DNA from: Sipunculus nudus | Lineage: Eukaryota; Annelida; Sipuncula; Golfingiida; Sipunculidae | Assembly (NCBI GenBank): GCA_026874595.1 | Contig: CM049310.1 | Coordinates: 21,428,058 to 21,492,057 of the forward strand | Reading direction: 5' to 3' | Length of the DNA stretch: 64,000 nt | Shown: piece after piece, positions 1 to 14,367 of the stretch | How positions within the stretch are numbered: the first letter of the stretch is position 1 | How the letters are laid out: every line of letters begins with the position of its first letter | Notes under the pieces: model-generated | Databases searched by the model: none | The model's input: the letters and a program-made list of their open reading frames with translations, nothing else | Told to the model about the DNA's origin: nothing | Made by a program: the position numbers and the translations under genes

Positions 1-1430
1 AATATTATTGAATATCCTGTGACTTTGTTTCTTTTGTAACAGCATATCAATTAAAGACAAGTGGATTCCTAAGTATTTGCAAACAAGTCAATGTTGAACA
101 CTCTGGGAAATGCCTGGGTGTCTCAGAAAATGTGAGCCTATATATATCTGCTGCCCCTGACAAGAATCAGGGCAGGAATGAACCTGATTTTATATACACC
201 GGGGGAATTTTAACTCTGGGCTGTGAAGTAACGACTTGATACCTAATCATCATGTTCATAAAAGTAAGAATTCAACAGGTCACACTTTAAAGCCTTGTGC
301 ACTTTGATGTTGGAGCATTAAGAAAATACAAAGCAGAAATAAGTTGCTTAATAACCTCTGGTAATTCATGAAATATTTATGGCAAAAGCATGAATCATAT
401 CCTATGAGCTCCAATAACAGGAGCTTTGGAAATGTTTCAGTGTATTCTTCTGCTTTCAGACTTAGATTAGAAACTCTTTATTTATAGAATACCTTTAGTA
501 ATCCTGACAGGGGGATCTTACAAAATGTATAATAAGGCCCACAGGCCTAATGTGAACCTGTGCAAAGTTTGGTAGAATGAATATTTATTTTTAAAATTTA
601 ATACTGATCCTCTCATGTCCTGCATATCTACCTTAGTCATTATGATTACAGCCAAATGGACTAGGACATTTTAAAACTAGGATGTATCAGTCAGGATATT
701 TCCGATATGTTCTTTTTGCCAGGGAGGGATATTGGGACAGATGAACAGATAATTTGGCAGCATGGTTTTGGAAAAGGGCATTTTAAAATGTTTTTTAGCT
801 TTTTCCCTATAAAATCTACAAACAATTACCTTTTTAGCCTTGGTATTGAGTCGCACCTACTCATGCATCCTGGCAATGGAGGCTCAGCTATCCCCCAGGT
901 AAAGGGTACTTAAGGTGCCACATGTAACCGCACCACTGGCTCTTACAGACTAAAACTTACCACTGGCTCTTACAGACTTAAACTTGACCTGTTGACAAAT
1001 CTGAAATGGTTGGCGGTCTGCCAAATTATTTATAGATACAGAGCGTAACTTGAACTACTGTAAAATCTGACACAGTTTGCAGGTTCTAGATGTCTAGACT
1101 GTATCTGGACACCAGGCAGAGCCAGGTCAGTTGCCATTGGTGATGTCTGGACTGCACCTGAGTGAACCGATTGACCTCTTGACTTGACATGTTGAAACTT
1201 GCCATGCTGCCAAATCTGTTTTTAAACACTGAAAGCCTTTTTCAATTGGCTACACTGCTTTTTTAAAGCTGCATTTACCAAATCTATTCTTATAAAACTG
1301 ACAGAACGATACCATGGAACAATTCTTGTAAACTTTAAACCAATCAGCTTAACAGTTTCTTAAAAAAAACAAGTGTATAAGCTAGAAGAGTCTAAACTGA
1401 CTTTTTTGCTTGTAAAAAACAGATCAATGT
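1..1430. other. AT-rich sequence, no gene seen
   Basis: No exon-like frame with splice sites is seen. A unit beginning CACTGGCTCTTACAGACT is tandemly duplicated at about 934-990. The segment 692-770 resembles 10405-10470, suggesting a decayed dispersed repeat. Confidence 0.5.
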
Positions 1431-1431
1431 A

Positions 1432-2463
1432 GGTGGCGCCACCAACACCTCCATTTCAGATATGACTTGTGTGACAGATGACTAAGTTAAACCTCCTGTT
1501 ACTCGACCAAAAATCGCCAAACTGGAGCCATTCAAATAATTTGCGAGAAATTGTTCTAAGGATCATTTCTGTGAAATACTGGACAATTTGGCTGGAAAGT
1601 TTCGGAGAAGATTTTTATATCTTTTTTTAACTTTTCCTGTATAAAATCTAAGAAAATCACTGAATCAAATCCATTTGAACAAATTTGAATTATCAACATC
1701 TAAGGATAATTCATGTGTGAGATTAAAGAATTTGACCAAGTGCTTTTTGAGAAGAAGATCTTTGTAGCCACTGAGTAGAAACTGGCTGCTATAACATTTG
1801 ACTATATTCAGCTTCCCAAAATTCAACCAAAATTATTGAACAGAGACCATTTAAATAAACTTAAGAAAGCACTACCCTAGGAGCAATTCTGTGCAATATT
1901 TAACAATTTGGCTTTACGCTTTCACAGAAGAAGTTTTTTTGTAGCCCTCTATATGCTTCTGGCACTGTTGACCCTCATACAAAAAGACCAATGCAGGTGG
2001 CACCACCAATACCTCAATTTCAGATATGACTCAAGTGACCAACATTAACATAAAATTTGATGATGATAGCTCCAGCCGTTTCTGAGACTGTAATTTTAGC
2101 AAGCAAATGACTAAGTTCAACTTCCTGTAACTCAGTCAAAAATCACAGAACTTGAACCATTTGAACAAAATTGAGAGAGATTGTTCCAAGGAACATTTCT
2201 GTGAAATATTGGACAATTTGGCTGGGCAGTTTCAGAGAAGAGGATTTTTAAAGGTTTTGAAGCTTTTTCTCTATAAGATCTAAATTAATGCAGATACCCA
2301 ATAATAAGCTCTATGGCACCAAGTTTCACATGTGACTAATTCTTATATGTAAGTTGGAGCTTCTAACTCTGAACGTTTCTGACTTACAGCCATGGACGGC
2401 AGACAGCCAACCTTGGACGGCGGATGCCGCACCATTGCATAAGCTCACAGGTTCGCTAAAAAT
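1432..2463. repeat. Tandem-core repeat family E, copy 1
   Basis: Related blocks of about 500 bp repeat here (AGGTGGCGCCACCAA at 1431 and AGGTGGCACCACCAA at about 1995, each followed by a TTTCAGATATGACT-like run). The copy ends in a GGACGGC-rich stretch and GCATAAGCTCACAGGTT near 2437-2455. The same end closes the copy at 24.7 kb. Confidence 0.75.
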
Positions 2464-5400
2464 TAGAGAAAAAAATAAATAAAATAAACTGGCTTTAATT
2501 ATTTAATGCCAGTCAAAAGTGCAGATATGATACCTTTACAAATTTGGAATAATTAGTTTAAATAACTTCTCAATGAGAGGAGAAACTTCCTGACTGAAGA
2601 TGTATAAAGCCCTCCAAGCGCTCCAGCTAGAAGGGTCTTGGACCTATTTCCTAGGTGCTCCTTAGGTGTAATTTAGATTTGAGTCAAAAGACACAGATGG
2701 CACCAGGCCAAGCAGAGAGCTTTTCAGCCACCAGTGTGCCTAGGGGGGTAAGCAAAAGAAGGCTGTGAGGAAACCAGTGAGAAACAGCATCCACAGGTAC
2801 AATGCAGAAGTTGGTACATCCGTTTGCAGTTTGGACCATGGAGAAACTTCAATTTTCATGCAACGCAGTGAAAATATAGTTGATTAAGGATATAACGACA
2901 ATATCTGAAACCTCCAATCCACTTGGAAATTTGTAAACCAAATCCAATTTTTAGTTCTTTTGTAGTAAATTAATTTACTGAAGTTACAAGTAGTAAAACA
3001 TATTACCACTTCTTAATCAAGTCAAGGTGTCATAGCTGATCAAGAGCACAGGATCCAGGATAACCATCAGAACATGACATTTATTAAGTCATATTAACTA
3101 AAGCTCTAATTAATCCCTGTACTGTTCGCTAACAAAAATAGAATGGTTAACCCTGACCAAAGTTAATCTACTGTATCAACTTGATTTATGTCCACATTAA
3201 AATTCAATAGGGACCTTTCTGACCCATGATCCACCCCTACACAAATTTTTCTGGAATTTGGTTAAATCATTTTTGTGTGGTCCATAGAACACAAAAACAC
3301 TAACATACGAGGAATTCATAACCTCCATGGTACAGGTAATAAGGGATGTACCATTGATGACAAATTTCCTGCATGTGGGGTTGCAGGTGCCCTGTACTGT
3401 TTATGTAAAAAATTAAAAGCCCACAGGGGGGGGGGGGGGGAGTGCACCAAAGGTGCTCAGGTAAACATGTTTAACATATCCATGATAACTGTGGTGAACA
3501 CACTAGCAGGTGAGTAAAATAAACACTACTATTCAATGTGCTGAAAATGATATGTTCTGCCCACAGCTTGGCTACAAACAGAATCAACGTACTAAATCAG
3601 TGATTATACAGGTCTTTGAACAAGCATGCAGGCATAATAATACAAGCATCAGGGCTCGCCCTGCTTCCAAAAAATCTTTAGCCAAAATTTTAGCCAACAG
3701 GAATTTTCTTTAGCCATTTCAGAAACACTTTAGCCAGCACTTATTCTCTGAATAATGGGAAATACCGATATTTAGCACTGAGCAGAATTAAAAATATCAT
3801 GAATGATCATATCATGACAATATAAATATAAATATAAAAAGATGCGTGGACAGTGCAGTTCATGATTATTCTGTGTGACTTTGCATTAAACATTAAGTTA
3901 TATATCATCACTATAATTAAATCAACTGAAGACCAGTCTTTCTCAATAAACTTTTATTTCACAATATTATAGTCTCTTGTTTTGCTCATTCAGTAAGGCT
4001 TAAAAAATATTATTTGTTTCCAGTATCCAGACCAACTCCAAGAAAACCCAGCCAGTCTAAAATTAATATCATTGAGGGTTTAAGCCTTGAGCCATGGGGT
4101 ACAAAAAGGTCACTTATAGATCTTGTACAAGTCACAAATAATTGAAATTACAGCTAATTATATCACGGTAATGATTCAGTTACTTGTTCTATGATCTAAA
4201 ATATCAATTATGTATAAATGTGTAAGTTACAGTGTGCATATTTATGCAGGAGATCATTTGATTACCATGTACCAGCCTTCTATAGTCAGGGTGGGGGTAA
4301 TATTGCAACTTGGTTCCTCGCTCCTTATTTTAGACTGTAGGACAACATGGGAGGGCCTAGTATATACATTTTGGATTATTTTCTTGAAACCTATGTGTGA
4401 ATTAATTTATTCTGAGCAACATCAGCAAAATTAAATCATAAAATAATCTTCTAAAAAGCCTGTTTTATATTACATGGTAAAAAAATATAAAAAATAAAAT
4501 AAATACCCTACCTACCTTCTCTAAATTTTTTTAACCATTGTAATCGGAAACAAAGAACTTATTCTTTAGGCCTAAGGGCATTGGAAAGATGCTTCTCGCC
4601 AATAAATAAGCCAGAGAGGATTTTGTTTCGCCAGATCTCCCCATTGCTAGCCATTGACGAACTGGCAAATAGGCAGGGCCCTGATGCATGGTGTTCACAT
4701 GTGTGGTGGTTTTATTTTAATATATTGTAGATTTGAAGGAAATTAATATTAATTTTAAAGGAAAACTCACAACATCAAGTAAATTTATCCCATCACCAAC
4801 AAACATTATGAAGGTTTATTATACTAAAAGCTCCTTGAAAAATAAAGGAATAAAAGGTCCAACTGGTACAAAAAAACATGAGCTCTTTCTATAGAATAAG
4901 TTTATCATCATTAAATTTGTTTTTACCATGAAGAACTAGAGAGTTTGATGCCAATCATCTGTAATGGCACATAGAGAAAGGTATGTAAAAACAACTGGAA
5001 AGAAAAGAAACTTAACATAGGGTGCACCTGAGTCTACACTCAGGTGTTGACAGGTATGTATAAATAGGGGCTAAGTTACAGCACAGCAGGGAGGCCTAAT
5101 CCACAGACAGGTACTAAATGTGATATTAGTTGCAATGGTTTCATGATAAAGCCTACTGGACTGAGTTGATACAGCAATGTTTTGTACCTGTAGTTTTTTT
5201 TATATAACATTAATCAAGCTCTCACAGGAACAGGTCTGTGTTTCTCTGCCTCTCTTTCACATTCAGTCCTTGATTGGCACCATTGGTTGTTCAGTAAAAT
5301 GAGGTTCCGGTGAACTCTAAACACAGGTGCAGCCACACTAGCAATGCAGCGCCAACCTTGGCTAGGTACTTAGTCCTTTACTGCTTTAGCTGTAATAACA

Positions 5401-8400
5401 CAAACAAAACGCTAAGGTTTCTTTGAGTGCTTGCATCTTGGTGCGTCACAAATGAGTGAAAATCATGCTAGCTCAAATGGATCCCACTGCCAACATCAAT
5501 TATTCGCCAGCTGTTCCTGCAAAACTGTCATCCGCCTTTGCCCTTTTCAGAAAACATGTGCTTTATCGTACCTGTTTAATGGGCTTGGGTTCTATTGATA
5601 CTAGTTGAAATGTGGAGGTGAAGCAAATGGCGCTTTGACATAAATATGTTCTGAAAACACTGGTACAGTTGGCGCTGTAATAAAATTACGGGACTGGCTT
5701 CAAAGTGAGGATTCATGACAATATCCACCAGGTCAAGGGGCACCGCATTTTCAGATGAAGACTTGACATATTATGGAGTATCTACACATTTTATGCATCA
5801 GCCCTGGCATGCAGAGATGATAATACTGAACAATTACGGCTCCAGCATGCCTGCTACAAATAACCCTATAAACTACAATTTTCCATAATATTTTAGCGAA
5901 AAAAAAAATAGTGTAGGACAAAGCTGAAAGCATTCACTTGAATTGCTTAATTTCACTGTGGTTAAAAACGTTTGTAATAAAATGTTTCACATCCCACCAC
6001 TTATTGCTAGATCAATACAGATAATAAACTAGCATTAGCAAATAAAATGTTGTCCAGCTTCTCAAGCTGGAATGTGAGAAAAGTATACTGTTTTAATGGT
6101 ATCAGCAATTTGACACAATGGTCTGATGTAATTTTTTTTCAAATCAGAAAATAAACAAAGAATGCAGCTAATCCTAATCAGTTAAGGAGAACCTTCAGAC
6201 ACACATGCCATCTTATAAGAAATGGACATCAGTGATATAGTTTTTGAGATTTCATGTCTTGGCAATATATCATCCCTCACTAGGTGTATTCAAAATTTGA
6301 GGTCTATAGCTATAATTGTTTGAGTTGTGCTTGAAAAACTATTGCTCAGGTGATGTACAGTAAGCTGAGGTAAAAACTGATTAAACAGCTATGATATTAC
6401 TTCATTCAGAAACTTCTACTTCTGGTTATGTACATACAGCTTATGTGACATTTGTTCTTTTTATCCAAATATAAACTAATCTTAAATCTGCAAATCCTAA
6501 ATCTTAAATCCAAGTTTCTATATGAACTCACAGAGAATGACTTTTCTTTCAGGCACAAACCCTCAATTATGTGAACACACTACACACGCGACTTTACCAT
6601 TCCCAGGGGAAACAAGGGAAAACACTACTGAAGTCTAAGATTGATCATCTCATGAATATTCATAGCTATGGTCCATTTACACTAGTAAAACTGGGTAATT
6701 CATTTACCTTGGTCATGTTTCACAAATATTGGTAAAGCTCAGCTCATTCATTTCCCCTTGTGATGTTCAATAATCCTTGGTAAAATAGTGTTCATTAACT
6801 ACACCTAGGAGTATATGTTCTCACTTGTGTTTGTCCATCTATTTGTTCAGCAGACTATTATCAAAATATTTGGGGGGGGGGGGGATTCAAAGAATGTTTG
6901 TAGAATTTACTACAGAAGAAATTGTTAATTATGGTACTGGTTTGCACCTTAGAATTTCCTCAAGAATATCAACTGGAACCTTCACCCATAAACTGCTAAT
7001 ATTCTCGGTCTGTCTACTAGAAAGTAGTCTTGGACCACATGTATAATTCTGAGATTATCATGATCAATTTTGTTGTGCACTATAATGAAACAAGTCATGG
7101 TTCACAAACACATCATCTGCCAGAACAAGGGCAACCCAAAAAAAAGTGAATGAATCTGGCTCTCAGCCAGGATAAAGAAAATGCCATATCTCAAAATATC
7201 AAATATTCTATTAAAATTACATAATTTCTTCAAGGTTTCCTCCAAAATTTAACCTTCCAACAAATTTATTCAAAATGCTAACATAGGTTTTTGAGCTCCT
7301 CACAGATAAAAACAAGTAACAAACTAACCAAGTAACCAACCAACACATGGCGATAAAAAAAAATAATATCTCCTGACTCCCTGTTGTTGTATAAAGAGTC
7401 AAACTTATTTTTCTTCTTCTTTACCTTGGGATCCAGACAGATATGGTCATATCACTGTTTCAGTTCTGCACACTATCAATTAATATACTTCAGTATAATG
7501 TTCTTTTTATGATTTTTGTGTTGGGTATATGAGCACTATGTAACTTTTACACTGTCAGATTTATTTCTTATTGTTATAATATTTCAAACAAATACAATAA
7601 ATGACTGTATTTACTGCCTACACAACAATCATACTTACAGTGTTAAAATATTTATAAATGAAACTTACACTTAAAGACACAGAAAGCCCAGGATATTCTC
7701 TACCACAGTATTTATGTTATTTCATGTATAAATTTGCCACAGAAAATCAGGTGGATATTTCCCCACTTACTGGTGTGTGGGTATAAATATATCATGCTGA
7801 GGAGTTATATTATCAATAACGGCCAGCTTGCACAATGATTTAGGTTATTCATTTCTCACTCTGTTCAATTATGGGTGAAAGGGGCCCCTCATATTGTGTG
7901 CTTGTTAGAAAATTGATTACTACAATTACGGCAAATTATGATTTCCATCATGAGCCAACAGAAGGATGATAGATTGTTATATTATGTGTCATTACCTCCG
8001 CCAACCATTGTAAACACTGGAACATTTTCTCCAGTGTCTGTCTGTTTAATATAGCTCCTAAAAACAAAATATGATGGATTCTAAATATAATTTATTGTTC
8101 GGGGACTCAGCTTTAAAAAAGGATGAGGTTTACAGTCTAGAGGACCACACAGGACCATTTGAAAATGTCACCTAAAACTCCAGCTTTATTCAGTTAGCTT
8201 TACTGAGGTCAAGAATACAGAAAACATATTATCAGTCCAATGGTTTTCATTAAGCCACAGGGAATAACATTCATAACACCAGTTAAAATTTTGGCAAGGA
8301 TTCAATGAAAACTGAGTGAAATCTGAACAAGTTAAAGTTTAAAGGGTTAAAGATCACCATCTGACCTGGAGTATGATAGAATGAAGGATAATTTTCCTCT

Positions 8401-11400
8401 GTTTTCTTCTTTTCCCCCTGAACATTTATCATTTAATAAGCATGTGTTGCATTTAGCTGAGGTATATGTATATTCATCTGGTTTATATCTGCTAATCATA
8501 AGTGGAACCATTGTGCAGGATTGGGTAGTTTATTTTTCCTTGGCAGACGAATGTGCTCCACAAAGTTCCTCTATTCTGTACTTTTTGTTATTATAAGCAT
8601 GCACTCAATGGACTTTAACATTAGACCAATTCAACACACTGGTAAACAGTTCTTGGAAACATAAGCCTGGTGGCTGAATAAATTCCACACTGGACCTCAG
8701 AGCTACCACCTCAAATGAACCAGGATCAAATTCCAGAACACCTAGTCACATCTCCACAATTTTAGATAGACCAATCACTTAAATATTTCAGGGTATTTCA
8801 TTTAACACAAAATGATCAAGTATTAAATAAAAATATCATAAACATGACAATTTCTGCATTCACAATCAATGAATCACACATGCATTACCATTTACAAATT
8901 TAAAGAAAGCTGAAAATGTATTAATTAAAGTATACATTTTAATAGGAGATATGGATGCTATAATTCAAGTCACAAATAAGCATTTTTTTATATCTGGACT
9001 TTAAAAAGGAAAAATTTATATAAATATTTAACAAGTGTCTGGAAAATGGTTCAGTGAAGAAACAAACTGTGATACAAATCAGATCTAGCAACTTTATTTC
9101 ATATTTAAATTTAACATTATCTTCCGGATAATATTTTTACAATGAACTTACATGTATATGCAAGAAAGTGAGTATAAATGGAATCATCCCGTTAATAAAA
9201 TTATGAAAATACATGTACATGTCTAGGAAAAACTGATCCCTCTTCCATCTGCTAACAGTTGTCACTGCTGCATCCTGTCATCTGTTACACTCGATCCATG
9301 TTGTGATTCCTATCCTGCTCATGAATATTCTGTCTGGTCACATGACTTTTTGATAGTATTCTCTGGAAACAATATTCTGCTTTGACCAATCAATGGTCTC
9401 CTACATTTTACTGCACAGTTTTGTTTTCCCACTTGTAAGTCAATTTACCCAATACTGTATTACAAGTTAAACACTCCTTAGCTGAAAAATACAGCGAATG
9501 AAAACTATAGGGACACTGACCCAGACACCTCCTGTGAAGATCATCACATCGAGTACAAAGTCACCGACTGGTTATTATTCAGAGCAATAATAATACCATG
9601 TAGTCATACAGTACATATAGACATTATTCTCATGTCCACTTATCTCCACCATTTTCAACATGTCAAACAGATTCAGCCAGGGCTGTTTCAGCTTTTAAAA
9701 AGTATATATTACCAAAGGAATAAATGAAAAATGTATAATTCCAAAATGCTGCCTGTACAATATTATCTTCAGTGCTGGTTGACTTAAACAGTTAAGCATT
9801 GCGTTTCAGGTGTGTGCAAAATAAAAAAAAATAAGTTATAAAAAAAATTTATGTAATTGTAGTATAACCAGTAGTAATATTATATTGTCATAATTATTGT
9901 TAACTATATTATACAAGTAATAGTAATCATTTTCACTTGTTAAATCCTGTGGGCCAGGATTAAGATAATATATTTGTGTCTGGGGTCATCCCATCCTTGA
10001 AATAGGATAGCCCATTTTGCAGGGTAAGCGAGCCTAAAGCAGTCAAGATAATCAAGAATAGTCCAACCAGTTAATTTTAAGTCTGATAATAGTATTTTCC
10101 TAGGGTTTACTTTCTTTTGTACTGGTGATCTTTCTAAATCTATAACAAGGGCCCTTCCACTAAGCTACAGCAAAGGTTTGACAACAGGCACTTTAAATAC
10201 ATAAACTGTGCCAAGTTTTTTTCTTCCATTTAGGTGGGATTTCTCTCATGAATATTTATAAACATTTAAGTCTGGTGTCTATATGACCCCAGGGATTTAA
10301 AACTGCCACTGTTCCCAATAATACCACCTTATCTGGAAGTTCAGCAAATTATGAATGTATGAGGTTTCAGACTTGGACATTTCTGACTAGGACATTCCAG
10401 ACTAGAATGTTTCGGGCTGGCCTTTTTTTGAAAGGGAGGACTTTTGGACAGATCAATATTACTACCATAATAAACCTTTTAGTATTATTAGTTTTTTTTT
10501 TTGTATTTTAAGCAAAAAAGATACAGGTGTTTCAGGGCAGTTTTTGTTAGAAAGAAAACTGCAAAAAAACACATAAAAGTATAATAATTATGCATAAATA
10601 TTATAGCTCATTCTCTAATAAGTCTACATCAAAGTTAAAAAATTCTGTGATGGTAATGTTCATGGATATTTATTTCAACAATTTTACAAAGTTTATCAGT
10701 TTTATTTACAGTTCTATTCACATAAGTAATCTGTCATCCATACTTGTCAAAATTACATGTTAGGCTGACCTGAAATGATCTATCAAGTTGTGGATGACAC
10801 CATGAAGCAATTCTGGGATGGTATATAATACTCATATAATGGATCCCCATTTTTTGCCCCTAAAACAATCAATATTATATTTAAAAAAAAGGTTTTATGG
10901 CAATAATATTTATCTGTCAGAAACTTCCTCCCTAGCAAAAAGGCCTGTCCAAAATTCCTGGTCAGAAATGTCCATGTATGAAATGTCATCCACCAAAATC
11001 CATTGCAGGCCCTCATGTATACTATACATAAATGCAATTAGCCACCTGAACATCAATAATTATGGGCTAGAAGCATTTGGGTCCAAAGCAGACCAATCAA
11101 TAAATTTGCAATTAATTCTAAGTTATGCAGATGATCTATCTGTATGCAACATTTTTGACAGTGGTTTTTTTTTTCATTTTTATCTGCAAGTCTAACTGCC
11201 ATCGTCCCAATTTTTCCAATTCCCAGTTTTCTAGTAAGCCTGCAGTATGCTCATGCTGGGTTGGAGCCAACCATGAAGTATCTCACTGCACATTGGCTGA
11301 GATTCCTAGCATAAAACCCTGCAAGCTGAGCTTAAAATACCATTAATTTATACATATAGTCAGTTTCAAGAAGTATATATTTAAAATGGTTATTTTAAGA
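2464..11400. other. AT-rich sequence with scattered decayed repeats, no gene seen
   Basis: Stops are dense on both strands. I found no phase-consistent exon set. It holds poly-G tracts near 3426 and 6870, several weak tRNA-like fragments, and short GGACATT-type repeats near 10.4 kb. An unrecognised gene with very small exons cannot be excluded. Confidence 0.45.
10085..10185 (-). repeat. Degenerate tRNA-derived SINE fragment
   Basis: On the minus strand TAGCTTAGTGGAAGGGC (10151-10167) fits a tRNA A box; the B-box region downstream is decayed. No intact cloverleaf can be drawn. Confidence 0.35.
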
Positions 11401-11438
11401 GGATTTATCTATTTTTTATACATATTATTAATCCCTTT

Positions 11439-11894
11439 TTATGGAACCATAAAATATTGACCTGTCCTTACAAAGATCTGAAATGTCCTAGCCCAGAATG
11501 TCCTGGTCCAAAGTGTCCTAACCCATAGTCCAAAACATCCAGTCTCCACATCAGTCCTATGCCGATGACAAAAAAACTTGCATAACTGGGTAACCTGGTT
11601 AATACGGTCCAAATGACTGAAACTGCAAGTACAATGGCGATGGGTCTCGAAACAGTGTCGTTCACAAGAACTGGTTCGGCTCTCAAATGGCATGGCTGGG
11701 TCTCCGCTGCTGGGATCGGTAGAGGGAATGTGGGTTGCTTCTGGCTTTGGGGCTGCGGATGCTGTGCTTTCCTGAAAGATCACCAACTCAGGATGAATGG
11801 TGGCAGCCTTTGGGGCTCCCTGCTTGGCTTGGTGTGACATTGCGACTGTGGCTCAGAGAACATGCTTAAGGAGCGCACAGGGCTGAGGTCTTGA
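11439..11894 (-). CDS. Possible small spliced gene, exon 2 (hypothetical protein)
   Basis: An acceptor (ttgctgcag) at 11894 is followed by an ATG at 11840 opening 133 codons to a TAA at 11439. The first 60 residues are balanced and Ser/Ala/Pro rich; the second half is repetitive (WVRTLWTRTFWARTF) because it overlaps a short GGACATT-like DNA repeat. An overlapping frame over about 11660-11470 would encode a hydrophobic segment (RPIAIVLAVSVIW...) looking like a membrane helix, preceded by a stop. A frameshift between the two cannot be excluded. No family is recognised. It would pair with the donor at 12864. Confidence 0.28.
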
Positions 11895-12864
11895 CTGCAG
11901 CAACCTGTAGCTGCTCAAAGAGTGTATACTTTCTTTGGCTTGGCTTGGCACATCAGTCCTACTGGACTATACACTTAGTTCAGAGAAGTCATTTTGTGTC
12001 ACAAGGGATTTTGTTCAAATTTTAATCCTTTGTTATACATCTACCACTATATTTATTTTTTCATCTTTCTATAATATTTATTTAACTTTCATACCTGGAT
12101 AGGTATGTTCAAATTAATTTACCTGTCTTTGTGTTTAATACCTGGACGCTTGACATGAAAGATCTCTTGAGTCATGTTTAAAATAAACATTTGTTTTTGT
12201 TTTTGAAAAAATAAACTGTCACCTTTCTTAAAAATTTAAAGTAAAAAATATAAAAACACAAAAAATTAATGAAAATAACCAGTTTGATTTAAATATAACA
12301 AGATCTTCTGGATAATGTCTGATAAATGCAAACTTTATATATATATACAAATATGTTCTGGTATAGAGATATGTCATTAAAAAAATGTGAGACCTTTATC
12401 TGAGAAGTCTAGCTAAATAAATTAAATGATAATTACAAATAATAAAATAAAGCACCAAGTATAAAGCGTAACAATCCTAGCCTGCCGACAGCTATTTGAA
12501 CACACGTTCCAATATTACAGTTCCCCGTGCGTCTGTGGCAATTATTAAACGGAGGGCTGTAAGATTTGACACCCTCTCCTTTTAGACATTAATTAAGAGT
12601 GTGGGTTTCACCCGTGAACGCCCATCAGGTTAGTATTTAGTGCGTCTAGACAAGTTTTATTGCTCTGAGCAGACGCCATGGCAGAAGCCCGACCTGCCCG
12701 CCGGACTCTCCAACAGACCCGAGGGAGTCGATCCGACCAAACATAAACACGCACCCGCGTTTGTGTGAATCAGTTCTCTGTCAACAGTAGTCAATACATT
12801 GTCACCGACTCATCTCACAATTCTTCAATGTCGTAAGTGATAAAAGTGAAGTTTGTAGCTTACC

Positions 12865-13060
12865 TGCTCTGAGCTCACAGCACGACTTAGATTTTTTCGT
12901 TGGCTAATGCCTGTAAGCCATCTCGCTAGATGCGCGGTTTGAGACAAATAATTCTAGCTACAGGGTTCCTTGTGCACGCACTCAGAACAGTGCCAGTCAC
13001 TTTCCCCTCAACCAGTCTTGGCTGGTCAAACTATTGCTAACGTACGCGGGCACTCCTTTC
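12865..13060 (-). promoter_or_regulatory. Possible first exon and promoter region, minus strand
   Basis: The sequence around 12.5-13.3 kb is visibly richer in C, G and CpG than the AT-rich flanks. On the minus strand CAG|gtaagc at 12864 is a strong 5' splice site with no open frame upstream of it, as in a 5'UTR exon. The next good acceptor in the same direction is at 11894, just before an ATG. No TATA box is claimed and the transcription start is unknown. Confidence 0.3.
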
Positions 13061-13322
13061 TGTAGTCGGAAATTCGGCCAATAAACCCTCCTTGTGAGTT
13101 CCCTAGGTTACTGGGTGCTCCTGCACATCCGCATAGAACACTTCAGGTTTCAAGTTTGGCTCAGCTGTCACAGATCTATCGCAGATCCATCTCTGTCTAC
13201 AGCAGCGGTGAGCGCCCTCTGGCGGATCAAAGTGCTTGCTTTGACTCGTGCTGCCATCTACACAACCATGAGGCAACTACAAGAGACGCTTTTGGTCACA
13301 TTTTGGTCTTGGCGTATTCGAT

Positions 13323-13851
13323 CACAGGCGCTTGAATTGCTAATAGTGTAGATTTTGGTTAAATTTGTTACTTTTCTGGGTCATTTCCTTATAACTATAA
13401 CTTATCTGACCTTTTCCTTTCCATTTTCACATTATATGGTCCATCTCTTTATTATTTACTTAATATTTGAGACAGGCTGGCAAGAAGCCCCCGTTGTCAG
13501 ACCCGACAGCCCTGGCAAATCTGTTTCAAGCTACATTTGGAGTACATGCGTAATTGGCTGAACCATTGTTACGTCAGCGGTGTCACTATCTGAAGACCCC
13601 AGTTGTAGACATATTAACCAATCAGAAAGTGCGTCCTCGGTTGCTATGCCATGGCTGTCGGGTCTAACAATGGTGGCTTCTTGTCTGCCTATCTCAAATA
13701 GCCTAGTATTAAGTAAAAAATAAAGAGATGGACTATATAGTCGAAAACGCTAAGTAAATGTCAGATAAGTAATATATAGCTATAATGAAATGAAGCAGAA
13801 AAGTAACAAATATAACCGAAATCTAAACTAATAGCAATTCAAGCGCCTGTG
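13323..13851. mobile_element. Fold-back DNA element with long inverted arms and 7-bp target duplication
   Basis: The outer arms start CACAGGCGCTTGAATTGCTA at 13323 and read its complement up to 13851. The inverted match continues inward for roughly 200 bp per arm (for instance AAGAAGCC and AGACCCGACAGCC at 13482-13510 against 13650-13690), leaving a short centre. The direct repeat attcgat flanks it at 13316-13322 and 13852-13858. It has no ORF, so it is a non-autonomous element. Its superfamily is not clear from the ends. Confidence 0.88.
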
Positions 13852-14367
13852 ATTCGATGTTTCACCTCTTTTGTCAATAGCCTCAATTGCTGCTCAAAGC
13901 AGCCCTCAATTTTATTTATCAATGTACTTCATCATCACTTCAAAACAGTCCTGCTTTTTAAATCTTTATTAATTTCATCATACGATAGGTTAAATTTATA
14001 AAATGATCTACCAAGGGTCGACAAAATGGAGAAAATACAATGTAGGGATTTATATTTTACAATATCAATAAATATAAAGTCCAAATCAACCATTGTTTAA
14101 AAGCTATGTACACATTGATATAACGGCGACGACAACGAAAATGCGTTTTTGGTGTACACACATAATATGAAAAATTTATAATCGGTGGTCAAATCGCAGG
14201 TGTTTTGTTCATTACGATGGAGCTCCAGGGCGTCGAAAGCCTTCTAAATAGGCCTATTGATTTTGCCCTAATTACCATACCGACAAAATGAAAAAGTAAA
14301 GGGATATACTCGGTCCAATTTATTAATCAAAGACGAAGACAGGAATAAACGTATTGGTATTTACATA

